34,973 bases of DNA from Flammeovirgaceae bacterium (lineage in GTDB: Bacteria > Bacteroidota > Bacteroidia > Cytophagales > Cyclobacteriaceae): NCBI GenBank assembly GCA_012032815.1, contig JAAUQD010000015.1, forward strand, positions 1-34,973, read 5' to 3'. A program made the translations under genes and the position numbers. Under the pieces are notes generated by a model that was given only the letters and a program-made list of their open reading frames with translations, was not told the origin of the DNA and searched no databases. Below, piece after piece: positions 26,967 through 34,973 of this stretch; the stretch's first letter is position 1; every line of letters starts with the position of its first letter.

Positions 26967-29900
26967 ATGCTTAATCGCATCATTTCCTTTTCTATAGGGA
27001 ACAAATTCATTATAGCACTTTTCACAATTCTTATAATTGTGTGGGGTGGATATTCTCTTACTCAATTGCCCATCGATGCTGTTCCTGACATCACCAATAA
27101 TCAAGTACAGGTTATAACGGTGACCCCATCCCTTGCTGCTCCGGAGGTAGAGCGACTGATTACTTTTCCGGTAGAGCAAACCATGGCTACCATTCCGGAG
27201 ATCACAGAAATCAGATCCTTCTCCCGCTTTGGATTATCCGTTGTAACCATCGTGTTTACCGAACAAACCGATGTGTATTGGGCGCGCCAGCAGGTAAACG
27301 AACGCCTGCTTCAGGCGCAAAATCAAATACCCGAAGGCCTTGGTGTGCCGGAGTTGGCTCCATTAACCACAGGACTTGGCGAAATTTATCAGTATATCCT
27401 ACGACCAAAAAAGGGCTTTGAGAACAGATACTCCACTATGGAGCTTCGAACCATTCAGGATTGGATCATCCGCAGACAACTTCTGGGCACTCCGGGGGTG
27501 GCAGATGTGAGCAGTTTTGGAGGATTCCTTAAGCAATATGAGATCGCCCTTGATCCGGAACGGTTGAACAGCATGCAGGTTGGTATTAATGAAATTTTTG
27601 AAGCGCTTCAAAAGAACAATCAGAATACCGGTGGCGCATACATCGATCGAAAACCCAGGGCATTATTTATTCGCAGTGAAGGAATGGTGGAACAGCTGAG
27701 TGATTTGGAGAACATTGTTGTCAAGAAAAATTCCAATGGCTTTCCGGTACTCATCAGGGACATAGCTGTGGTACGCTTTGGTCATGCTAACCGATACGGG
27801 GCGATGACTTATAATGATGAAGGCGAAACGGTAGGTGCCATCGTACTCATGATTAAAGGAGAGAATTCGTCTAAGGTAATTCAATCCATAAAGGATCGAA
27901 TAGCACAAATAGAAAATACCTTACCCGAAGGCATTGAGATCCATCCATACCTTGACCGAACAAAACTTGTAAACAAAGCGATCGGAACGGTAACTACTAA
28001 TCTTACAGAAGGTGCATTGATCGTTGTTTTTGTTCTGGTTCTTATGCTCGGTAATCTCCGTGCGGGTCTTGTGGTGGCATCCGTTATTCCATTGTCCATG
28101 CTGTTTGCCATCAGCATGATGAGACTGTTTGGTGTTTCGGGAAACCTGATGAGTCTTGGTGCTATTGATTTCGGGTTGATTGTAGATGGGGCGGTGATTA
28201 TTGTGGAAGCAACAATGCACCATCTCCGTGTTGCCGGATTTTCACATCGCCTCACTCAACAGGAAATGGATGCTGAAGTTAACTCCTCCGCATCAAGAAT
28301 GATGCGCTCCGCTATTTTTGGTCAGATCATTATTCTCATTGTTTATGTTCCGATTTTGTCATTAGTGGGTATTGAAGGAAAAATGTTTAAGCCCATGGCC
28401 CAAACGGTTTCATTCGCCATTCTGGGTGCGTTGATTTTATCCATCACCTATGTACCCATGATCTCTTCACTTATCATAAGTAAAAGGCCAGCCACCAAAA
28501 AAAATATTTCAGACAGGCTGATGCATTTTTTCCAAAAGCTGTATACACCTGCCATTCACTTTGCATTGGCTTACCGAAAAACGGTACTAAGTATGGCGAT
28601 TGCCGTTTTCGTATTTGCATTAATTCTCTTCACTCGGCTTGGTGGCGAATTTATTCCAACACTCGATGAGGGAGACTTTGCGGTTGAAACGAGAGTGCTT
28701 ACAGGAAGCTCTATGTCTCAAACCATTGAAGCCGGTCAAAAAAGTGCTCGTGTTTTGTTAGACAATTTTCCTGAAGTCATTGAGGTTGTTGCCAAAGTTG
28801 GCTCTTCAGAAATTCCCATTGATCCCATGCCCATTGAAAACAGTGATTTGATTGTTGTACTGAAAGATCGAAAAGAATGGACCAGCGCAAGTAGCAGAGA
28901 CGAACTTGCCGACAAGATGTCACAGAAAATGCAGGAAACGATTCCTGGCGTATGGTATGGTTTTCAACAGCCCATCGAGATGCGATTTAATGAATTGATG
29001 ACAGGTGCACGACAAGATGTTGTTATAAAGGTGTACGGTGAAGATCTTGATTTGTTAGTCAGGTACGCGAATGAAATTGGTAGCATTGCTCAGACTGTAG
29101 AGGGTTCAACCGATGTGTATGTTGAACCAATTTCAGGGCTGCCACAAATTGTAGTGAAATATGATCGTTTAAAACTGGCGCTCTACGGATTAAGTATTGA
29201 TGATGCCAACATGGCTATTCGCGCTGGGTTTTCCGGTGAGAAAGCGGGGCTCGTCTTTGAAAACGAAAAGCGATTTGATCTGGTCATTCGGTTTGATAGC
29301 TCAAAACGAACTGACATCAATCATCTCAAACGCATTTACATTTCTGCCGAAAATGATTTGCGCATTCCACTTGAAGAAATTGCTTCGATTGACGTTGCCA
29401 CAGGTCCCAATCAAATTCAACGCGATGATGCACAAAGAAGAATCGTGGTGGGCTTTAATGTACGTGGCCGGGATGTGGAAAGTGTGGTAAATGAAATTCG
29501 TGATAAAATTAATTCAACCGTCAATTTCGACCCTGGTTATTGGCTCAAGTTTGGAGGATCATTTGAAAATCTTGAAGAAGCAAAACAACGCTTAGCCGTT
29601 GCTGTTCCGGTTGCGCTCGGTTTAATTTTTATCTTATTGTATTTCACTTTCCATTCTATGAGAAGCGTACTTCTCATATTCAGTTCCATCCCATTTGCTG
29701 CTATTGGGGGTGTGCTTGCGCTGTGGGTCCGCGATATGCCCTTTAGTATCTCAGCAGGAATCGGCTTCATCGCTCTTTTTGGCGTAGCGGTTTTAAATGC
29801 AATTGTACTACTGACCGAATTTGCCAAAATCAAAAAAGAAAGTGACAACTCTGACTTGTATCATATTGTACTTGAAGGAACAAGAATACGACTACGACCT

Positions 29901-30098
29901 GTTCTGATGACGGCTCTCGTAGCTTCACTTGGATTCTTACCTATGGCCCTGTCTCAATCGGGGGGTGCGGAGGTGCAACGGCCTTTGGCAACGGTTGTCA
30001 TTGGGGGTCTTATCACGGCAACGTTGCTGACGCTCGTCATCCTGCCTGTTCTATATACCTATTTTGAACCTCAACGAACATTGACATCACAAAAATAA
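26967..30098 (+). CDS. CzcA/CusA-type heavy-metal efflux RND transporter
   Basis: 1043 residues, the full length of HME-type RND pumps, with twelve expected helices, two large periplasmic loops and an unbroken frame. The N-terminal PIDAVPDITNNQVQV and the helix-4 motif DFGLIVDGAVIIVEA (near residue 400) identify the heavy-metal branch. The DFG-x3-DGA-x3-VE arrangement is closer to CzcA-like divalent-cation (Zn/Co/Cd) pumps than to the copper/silver CusA form, but the final Asn of the classic VEN is Ala here, so the metal is not settled. It exports ions from periplasm or cytoplasm through the outer membrane with the TolC-type and adaptor proteins encoded just downstream. Confidence 0.93.
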   Translation: MLNRIISFSIGNKFIIALFTILIIVWGGYSLTQLPIDAVPDITNNQVQVITVTPSLAAPEVERLITFPVEQTMATIPEITEIRSFSRFGLSVVTIVFTEQTDVYWARQQVNERLLQAQNQIPEGLGVPELAPLTTGLGEIYQYILRPKKGFENRYSTMELRTIQDWIIRRQLLGTPGVADVSSFGGFLKQYEIALDPERLNSMQVGINEIFEALQKNNQNTGGAYIDRKPRALFIRSEGMVEQLSDLENIVVKKNSNGFPVLIRDIAVVRFGHANRYGAMTYNDEGETVGAIVLMIKGENSSKVIQSIKDRIAQIENTLPEGIEIHPYLDRTKLVNKAIGTVTTNLTEGALIVVFVLVLMLGNLRAGLVVASVIPLSMLFAISMMRLFGVSGNLMSLGAIDFGLIVDGAVIIVEATMHHLRVAGFSHRLTQQEMDAEVNSSASRMMRSAIFGQIIILIVYVPILSLVGIEGKMFKPMAQTVSFAILGALILSITYVPMISSLIISKRPATKKNISDRLMHFFQKLYTPAIHFALAYRKTVLSMAIAVFVFALILFTRLGGEFIPTLDEGDFAVETRVLTGSSMSQTIEAGQKSARVLLDNFPEVIEVVAKVGSSEIPIDPMPIENSDLIVVLKDRKEWTSASSRDELADKMSQKMQETIPGVWYGFQQPIEMRFNELMTGARQDVVIKVYGEDLDLLVRYANEIGSIAQTVEGSTDVYVEPISGLPQIVVKYDRLKLALYGLSIDDANMAIRAGFSGEKAGLVFENEKRFDLVIRFDSSKRTDINHLKRIYISAENDLRIPLEEIASIDVATGPNQIQRDDAQRRIVVGFNVRGRDVESVVNEIRDKINSTVNFDPGYWLKFGGSFENLEEAKQRLAVAVPVALGLIFILLYFTFHSMRSVLLIFSSIPFAAIGGVLALWVRDMPFSISAGIGFIALFGVAVLNAIVLLTEFAKIKKESDNSDLYHIVLEGTRIRLRPVLMTALVASLGFLPMALSQSGGAEVQRPLATVVIGGLITATLLTLVILPVLYTYFEPQRTLTSQK

Positions 30099-30103
30099 AA
30101 ACT

Positions 30104-31399
30104 ATGAAAACGAAAGTGATTTCTTTCTTTTTGTGCCTATTGTTTTACACCGGCTTTGGTCAGAGCGATGTGAGCTTTGAAGAAGTTTTTGCACTCGCGC
30201 TTCAAGGCAACAAAGAGATCAGTATTTCGCAGCAACAAATAGCTTATGAAACTGAGCTTAAAAAGTCAGCTTTTGATTTGGGAAACACAGAATTCATCTG
30301 GTTCTCGAAACAATACAATTCATTAAGTGATGACAATGGGTTTTCCATTTCTCAACGAATTCCTTTTCCAACCCTTATGGCTGCGCAGTCCAGTCTGGCT
30401 AAAGATAAAATTCAAGGCGCTATGCGGCAGGAAGAAATGACGATTAACAAAATTCGAAAAGAAGTAAAATCAGGCTATTACTACATTGTTTATCTGAATG
30501 CGCTTCACGAGCTGCTGCGCGAAATAGACAGCCTGGCGCTTGATCTTAAATCTAAATCCGATCATCGATATGCGATCGGTGATGCTATACTGCTGGAAAA
30601 GACCGCAGCCGAAATGCAGGCACTCGAAAGTAAACGACAGCTGCTGCAAAATGAGGATGATAAGCTCATTGCATCAAAACATCTACAAATTCTTACTCAT
30701 TCATTGGCTGAACTAAAGATTTCGGAAAAGCTCACAAAACTTCCGTTTACCGAATTCAACAGTCCGCTCTCGGAAGGAAATCCAACGGTCAGGTATTGGG
30801 ATCAACAGGTTAAGATTAATACAAGCCGTAAAAAAGTCGAGCGACAAAAATTACTTCCTGATATAATATTTACTTATTTCAATACCACTTTTGTTGGATA
30901 TCAGCGGGTGGGAAGTCAGGATGTATACTTTGGGCCGGACGAACACTTCTCCAGTTTTCAGCTAGGAGCTTCTTTCCCGCTATGGTTTGTGCCACAACAT
31001 GGACGGAACAAAGCGGTTTCTTTGAACGAGGAGATAGCCAGAGAACAGTTGAATCATTCCATGTTCTCAACTCAAAAGACGTTTGAACAAAGCTTGCTTC
31101 GCCTGAATAAACACTTAAAAAACATTACCTACTTTGAAGATGTTGCGCTGAAAAATGCTGACTTAATTTTAAAACAAGCAAACACTTCATTTGCGGCTGG
31201 TGAAATCGGTTATCTCGAATACGTCCAGGCACTCAAAAGCACCCATACCATTCGTGCTACATATTTGGACGAGGTTAATTTGTACAATCAGTTAGTTATT
31301 GAACTTGAATTTTTAATTGGAAAAAATGAAAACGTTAAGCATAAAGAGTATCATAGGTATTTTCTTTCTTTTTTTTGTTGGGGCATCCTGCACAAGTGA
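30104..31399 (+). CDS. TolC-type outer-membrane efflux protein (C-terminal frame probably broken)
   Basis: A signal peptide (MKTKVISFFLCLLFYTGFGQ) and the helical-duct sequence pattern of the OEP family (ISISQQQIAYETELKKSAF, then the second repeat near EQSLLRLNKHLKN and LILKQANTSFAAGEIGYLEY) are clear. As read it is 431 residues with a tail that runs 74 bases into the adaptor gene. Adding one A in the run 31321-31326 ends the protein at FLIGKK, with its TGA overlapping the adaptor ATG as ATGA, the typical coupled arrangement; the true stop is thus probably near 31328 and the length about 407. It forms the outer-membrane exit of the tripartite pump. It starts 5 bases after the pump gene. Confidence 0.85.
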   Translation: MKTKVISFFLCLLFYTGFGQSDVSFEEVFALALQGNKEISISQQQIAYETELKKSAFDLGNTEFIWFSKQYNSLSDDNGFSISQRIPFPTLMAAQSSLAKDKIQGAMRQEEMTINKIRKEVKSGYYYIVYLNALHELLREIDSLALDLKSKSDHRYAIGDAILLEKTAAEMQALESKRQLLQNEDDKLIASKHLQILTHSLAELKISEKLTKLPFTEFNSPLSEGNPTVRYWDQQVKINTSRKKVERQKLLPDIIFTYFNTTFVGYQRVGSQDVYFGPDEHFSSFQLGASFPLWFVPQHGRNKAVSLNEEIAREQLNHSMFSTQKTFEQSLLRLNKHLKNITYFEDVALKNADLILKQANTSFAAGEIGYLEYVQALKSTHTIRATYLDEVNLYNQLVIELEFLIGKNENVKHKEYHRYFLSFFCWGILHK

Positions 31400-32483
31400 T
31401 CCGGCAAAAGAAACGGAAGATAGAGTGGACGAGGAAATCCAAACTATTGTTCATCTGAATGAACAACAATACAACAGCGCAAAAATTAAAGTTGCAACCG
31501 TCAAACAAATGAATTTAGGAGCGTCACTTCAAGTGAGCGGCATACTGGATGTTCCTCCGCAAAGCCATGTTTCTATCTCTGCACCGCTTGGAGGGTTTGT
31601 AAAGTATACCGATGCGCTGGAAGGAAAAAGTGTAAAGAAGGGTGAGGTGCTGGTAACCCTGGAGCATCCTGATTACATCCAACTTCAACAGGATTATTTG
31701 GAATCTACTAGTCAACTAAAATTCCTGGAAGAGGAGTACAATCGACAAGTTGAACTTGCGAAGGAAAATATCAATGCTTCCAAAACTCTTCAGCGATCAC
31801 TATCAGAATTTCAGGTTGCCAAGGCCAAAACGGAAGGACTTCGATTAAAACTAGAGCTGGTCAATATTTCTCCTGATGAAGTTACCCATGGCAAAATTAC
31901 TGATCTGGTTGCTGTAGCGGCTCCCATTTCAGGATACATTACACGTGTAAATATCAATACCGGGAAATATGTGGGGCCCACCGATGTCATGTTGGTATTG
32001 GTGGACACGAAACATCTTCATGCTGAAGCCATGGTGTTTGAAAAAGACATCTCCAAAATAAAACAGAATCAGTCAATGAACTTTACTTTGGTGAATCAAA
32101 AGGATCAACGTAAATCCACAGTATTTCTTGTAGGAAAAGAAGTTGATGAACACAGGATGGTGCGGGTTCATTGCCATCTGGAGGGTCACTCTGATGATTT
32201 ACTTCCGGGAATGTACTTCACGGGCGCAATATCGTTGGGTGATTCACTGCGCCATGTTGTTCCTGAAAGCAGTGTGGTACAATACGAAAACAGCCTGTTC
32301 ATTTTCAGGGTTCTTGATGAAAAAGAAATGAAATATGAACTGGTTCCGGTTATAGTGAAATTGACTGAAAATGGATTCTCAGAAATTCAGTTTTCAGAAT
32401 TTGTTAATGAAACCACATTGATTGTAACTCAGGGTGCCTATGACCTACTGGGGTTTCTTAAGAATATGGAAGACGAAGACTGA
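31326..32483 (+). CDS. Lipoprotein periplasmic adaptor of the metal RND pump (CzcB/CusB-type)
   Basis: 385 residues. The N-terminal MKTLSIKSIIGIFFLFFVGA followed by SC is a lipoprotein signal with the lipidated Cys at about residue 22. The membrane-fusion fold follows: a barrel-sandwich half (VSISAPLGGFVKYTDALEGK), a helical hairpin (about residues 115-180, QLQQDYLESTSQLKFLEEEY), the second half (VAAPISGYITRVNINTGKYV), then the beta-barrel and membrane-proximal parts (DLLPGMYFTGAISLGD). It bridges the pump and the outer-membrane channel. The start at 31326 is preferred to the TTG three codons upstream. Last gene of the operon; a convergent small gene begins 10 bases later. Confidence 0.92.
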   Translation: MKTLSIKSIIGIFFLFFVGASCTSDPAKETEDRVDEEIQTIVHLNEQQYNSAKIKVATVKQMNLGASLQVSGILDVPPQSHVSISAPLGGFVKYTDALEGKSVKKGEVLVTLEHPDYIQLQQDYLESTSQLKFLEEEYNRQVELAKENINASKTLQRSLSEFQVAKAKTEGLRLKLELVNISPDEVTHGKITDLVAVAAPISGYITRVNINTGKYVGPTDVMLVLVDTKHLHAEAMVFEKDISKIKQNQSMNFTLVNQKDQRKSTVFLVGKEVDEHRMVRVHCHLEGHSDDLLPGMYFTGAISLGDSLRHVVPESSVVQYENSLFIFRVLDEKEMKYELVPVIVKLTENGFSEIQFSEFVNETTLIVTQGAYDLLGFLKNMEDED

Positions 32484-32493
32484 TCGGCACTGC

Positions 32494-32688
32494 TTATACC
32501 AGAAGGGCCAACACGAAATAGGCCGCAATAAATACAAGCGTTAAAATCCCATATGATTTTAGCACCCGCTTTCTGTTTGATACATCCTCCCACCAAAGTA
32601 CCAACCATGGTTTGTACATTCCGATAAGAACAAAAATCAGATTAGTACCCGCCATCAGCAAACAGAAAAGTCGAACGTGCTGCATCAT
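32494..32688 (-). CDS. Small two-helix membrane protein of unknown function
   Basis: 64 residues when started at the ATG at 32686-32688 (MMQHVRLFCLLMAGTNLIF); a 17-residue longer version beginning with TTG at 32739 would cover the mfd promoter and is less likely. Two hydrophobic segments flank a basic/tryptophan-rich loop (YKPWLVLWWEDVSNRKRVLK). No named family recognised. A TACTTTTG (TAnnTTTG-like) sequence on the minus strand sits directly before this ATG, at 32689-32696, which would make a still later start (32655) possible. Divergent from mfd and convergent with the adaptor gene. Confidence 0.55.
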   Translation of the reverse strand: MMQHVRLFCLLMAGTNLIFVLIGMYKPWLVLWWEDVSNRKRVLKSYGILTLVFIAAYFVLALLV

Positions 32689-32715
32689 CAAAAGTAAATA
32701 TATTTTCTGACGGGC

Positions 32716-32747
32716 TTTGCATCTGGATTCAGGTACCAATACCTTTG
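32716..32747 (+). promoter_or_regulatory. Bacteroidota-type promoter for mfd
   Basis: TTTG at 32716-32719 and TACCTTTG at 32740-32747 are separated by 20 bases, an exact fit to the phylum's -33/-7 consensus (TTTG and TAnnTTTG). Transcription would begin near 32752-32755, leaving a short leader before the TTG start at 32767. Confidence 0.6.
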
Positions 32748-32766
32748 CCGCTTCACTTGACAGGTA

Positions 32767-34973
32767 TTGCGGGCTTTCGATTTTTTGTCAAACTACTCAA
32801 ACGATCCCCTGGTACGAACACTGGCGGAAGGGATTCGTACGCCCAAACAAAACAAGGTTCATGTAAAAGGAATAAGCGGGGGGTTGGGCGCCATCACTGT
32901 TTCTGCAGTTTCGAAAATCAATCATTCTAATGCTGTCGTGATTCTGCACGACAAAGAAGAAGCTTCCTATTTTTTCAACGACCTTCAAAATCTTTTGGGT
33001 GAGAAAAATATTCTGTTTTTCCCCATGTCGTACAAAAAACCGTATCAGTATGATGAAACAGAAAATGCAAACGTACTGATGCGTTCTGAAGTATTAAACC
33101 GGTGGAGCGATCACCCCAAAAATCAAATTCTGGTAACCTATCCGGAAGCTCTGGTAGAAAAAGTCCTGAGTAAAAAATCACTGTCATCGAATACCCTGGT
33201 TATCAAAAAGGGTGAACAGCTTGACCTTGACTTCCTACTGGAATTTTTAAATACCTACGGATTTGAAAAAACTGAATTTGTATACGAGGCTGGGCAATAC
33301 TCGGTGAGAGGAGGAATTATCGATGTTTTTTCGTTTGCCAATGACTTGCCCTTTCGGATAGAACTTTTTGGAAAAGAAATTGACAGCTTACGATCATTTG
33401 AAGCCGGGTCACAACTTTCGGTAGAAGAGCTTGATAGAATTTGCCTGATGCCCGACATTCAAACAAGATTGACTGTTGACGAACGTCACTCACTTTTTGA
33501 TTTTATCCCTGACAACACATGCATTTGGATCAAGGATATTGAAGAAGCTGGCAGAGTAATTCAAAAATCATTCGACAGTGCCGCTCAGAATTTTATCCGG
33601 ATCGCTGAAACATCCGGTATCAAAAAACTTTTACTGAGTCCAGATCAGCTTTTTATTAATTCAGATTCCTTTATTAAAAAAATCGAAGCTTTTGTTTGCG
33701 TTGAATTTGGAAAGCGGTTTTATCATAAAACCGCTGAAGTCTTTTCATTTTCTTCCAACTCTCAACCATCGTTCAACAAAAACTTCGACCTGATCGTGGA
33801 GAATCTTTTTCACCTACAGTCACAAGGGTTTGCTCTATTTATTGCCTCGGATCAGCCTCGCCAAGTTGATCGTCTACAAGAAATTCTTGAGCAGATCAAT
33901 CCGGTAGTTTCATTTCAGCATCTTGAGATCGCATTACATGAAGGGTTTGTTGATGAGCAGACGAAAATCCTTTGTTATACCGATCATCAATTGTTTGAGC
34001 GTTTTCACCGATACCGGGTAAAGGAACGGTACTCACGAGCAAAGGCAATTACATTGCGTGAACTTCAGTCCTTACAGCCTGGAGATTTTGTAACTCATAT
34101 CGACTTCGGAATTGCAAAGTTTGCGGGTTTGGAAAAAATGAAACCAATGGACGTGAACAGGAATCCATTCGCCTGGTCTTTCGAGATAACGACTTGTTAT
34201 ATATCAACATCCATGCACTGCATAAAATATCCAAGTATTCAGGCAAAGAAGGTAGTGCGCCCGTTATCAGCAAACTGGGTACCGGTGAATGGGAGGCCAA
34301 AAAGAACAAAGTCAGGAAAAAAGTTCAGGACATCGCTAAGGAACTTATCGCCCTTTACGCAAAGCGGAAAAGCGCTCCGGGATTTGCTTATTCACCCGAT
34401 GGATTTCTACAAGCTGAACTGGAAACATCATTCCTTTATGAGGATACCCCTGATCAGGCAAAAGCAACAGAAGATGTAAAGGGTGACCTTGAGTTACCAC
34501 ATCCGATGGACAGGCTCATTTGTGGAGATGTTGGATTTGGAAAAACGGAGATTGCCATTCGTGCAGCTTTTAAAGTAGTAACTGAGGGTAAACAAGTTGC
34601 CGTGCTGGTTCCCACTACCATCCTGGCATTACAGCATCATCGCACCTTTGCTGAAAGGCTTCAGCAGTTTCCGGTAAAGGTTGAATACATATCGAGGTTT
34701 AAAACAAGCAGGGAAATTAAAGAGACGATTGAAAAGGTAAAGAGCGGTGAAGTCAATGTGCTGATAGGAACGCACCGCATTGTAAGTAAAGATGTGCAGT
34801 TCAAAGATCTCGGTTTGCTGATCATTGATGAAGAACAAAATTTGGTGTAAAATCCAAAGAACGTCTTAAAGAACTTAAACTAAACGTTGATGTCCTAACA
34901 TTAACCGCTACTCCAATTCCGCGAACGCTGCATTTTTTCACTTATGGGCGCACGCGACTTAAGCATTATTTCA
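32767..34973 (+). CDS. mfd: Transcription-repair coupling factor Mfd (3' partial, three frame breaks)
   Basis: Mfd removes stalled RNA polymerase at DNA lesions and recruits UvrA. Seen in order: the UvrB-like N-terminal module (including [20 protein letters not shown]), the RNA-polymerase-interacting domain ([19 protein letters not shown]), then the translocase motor with Walker [30 protein letters not shown] and DEEQ. The frame breaks at the A run 34141-34143 (one extra A gives [20 protein letters not shown]), at 34837-34840 (one extra A gives [17 protein letters not shown]), and at the T run 34933-34938, where instead one T must be removed to give [16 protein letters not shown]. No ATG or GTG is available at the 5' end; the TTG at 32767 follows a good promoter closely and directly gives the expected N-terminus. 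The gene runs off the right edge. Confidence 0.93.

Noticed and set aside
1-34973. Mobile element, prophage, CRISPR, toxin-antitoxin or defence island
   Set aside because: No transposase, integrase, direct-repeat array, restriction or toxin gene is readable; the content is mostly housekeeping and transport.

Overview
The window is a stretch of a Bacteroidota chromosome, most likely a cytophagale. Evidence for this: families largely restricted to that phylum (a DUF5687-type ABC permease, a DUF6427-like membrane protein, a large secreted Asp-box propeller protein), lipoproteins with short lipoboxes, few Shine-Dalgarno sequences, and one promoter matching the phylum consensus TTG-N17-23-TAnnTTTG in front of mfd. 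GC content looks to be in the low-to-mid 40s percent. Genes are packed tightly. I see no rRNA, tRNA, CRISPR array, transposase, integrase or prophage gene, and no gene-free gap above about 160 bases.

Layout. 1-4370: a tandem YCII-domain secreted protein, then a leftward set (TolB-like propeller protein, 2H phosphoesterase, membrane TPR protein, small lipoprotein) and a rightward cupin-like secreted protein. 4432-7554: a 1040-residue Asp-box (sortilin/BNR) propeller protein between good terminator and promoter space. 7684-10281: a leftward ABC transporter operon (DUF5687 permease, ATPase, small membrane protein). 10396-14656: rightward housekeeping block with two TPM-domain proteins, glyA, tatC and rpiB. 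14646-16043: a DUF6427-like membrane protein on the other strand. 16139-20834: rbfA, a LolC/FtsX-type permease and a SNF2-family helicase. 20831-21670: an LpxL-type acyltransferase, leftward. 21732-24509: a coupled SDR - radA - DUF2179 run, with stop/start overlaps of the TAATG type. 24506-25392: an ACC-deaminase-family PLP enzyme, leftward. 25419-26468: a PA0069-type radical SAM protein. 26519-32483: a heavy-metal RND efflux operon (small His/acidic secreted protein, CzcA/CusA-type pump, TolC-type outer-membrane factor, lipoprotein adaptor). 32494-32688: a small membrane protein. 32767-end: mfd, running off the window.

The most striking property is technical. At least twelve conserved genes carry single-base frame breaks, seventeen sites in all, nearly all at homopolymers and nearly all looking like one missing base. 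In each case adding (once, removing) one base rejoins two halves of an obviously conserved protein. This is the mark of uncorrected long-read or pyrosequencing-type indel error rather than gene decay: essential genes such as glyA are among those hit. I therefore annotate these as single genes with frame breaks, not as pseudogenes or separate small genes. I did not find a convincing new biological system. The least characterised items are the His/acidic secreted protein heading the metal-efflux operon, the paired TPM proteins without a visible lemA, and the membrane TPR protein.
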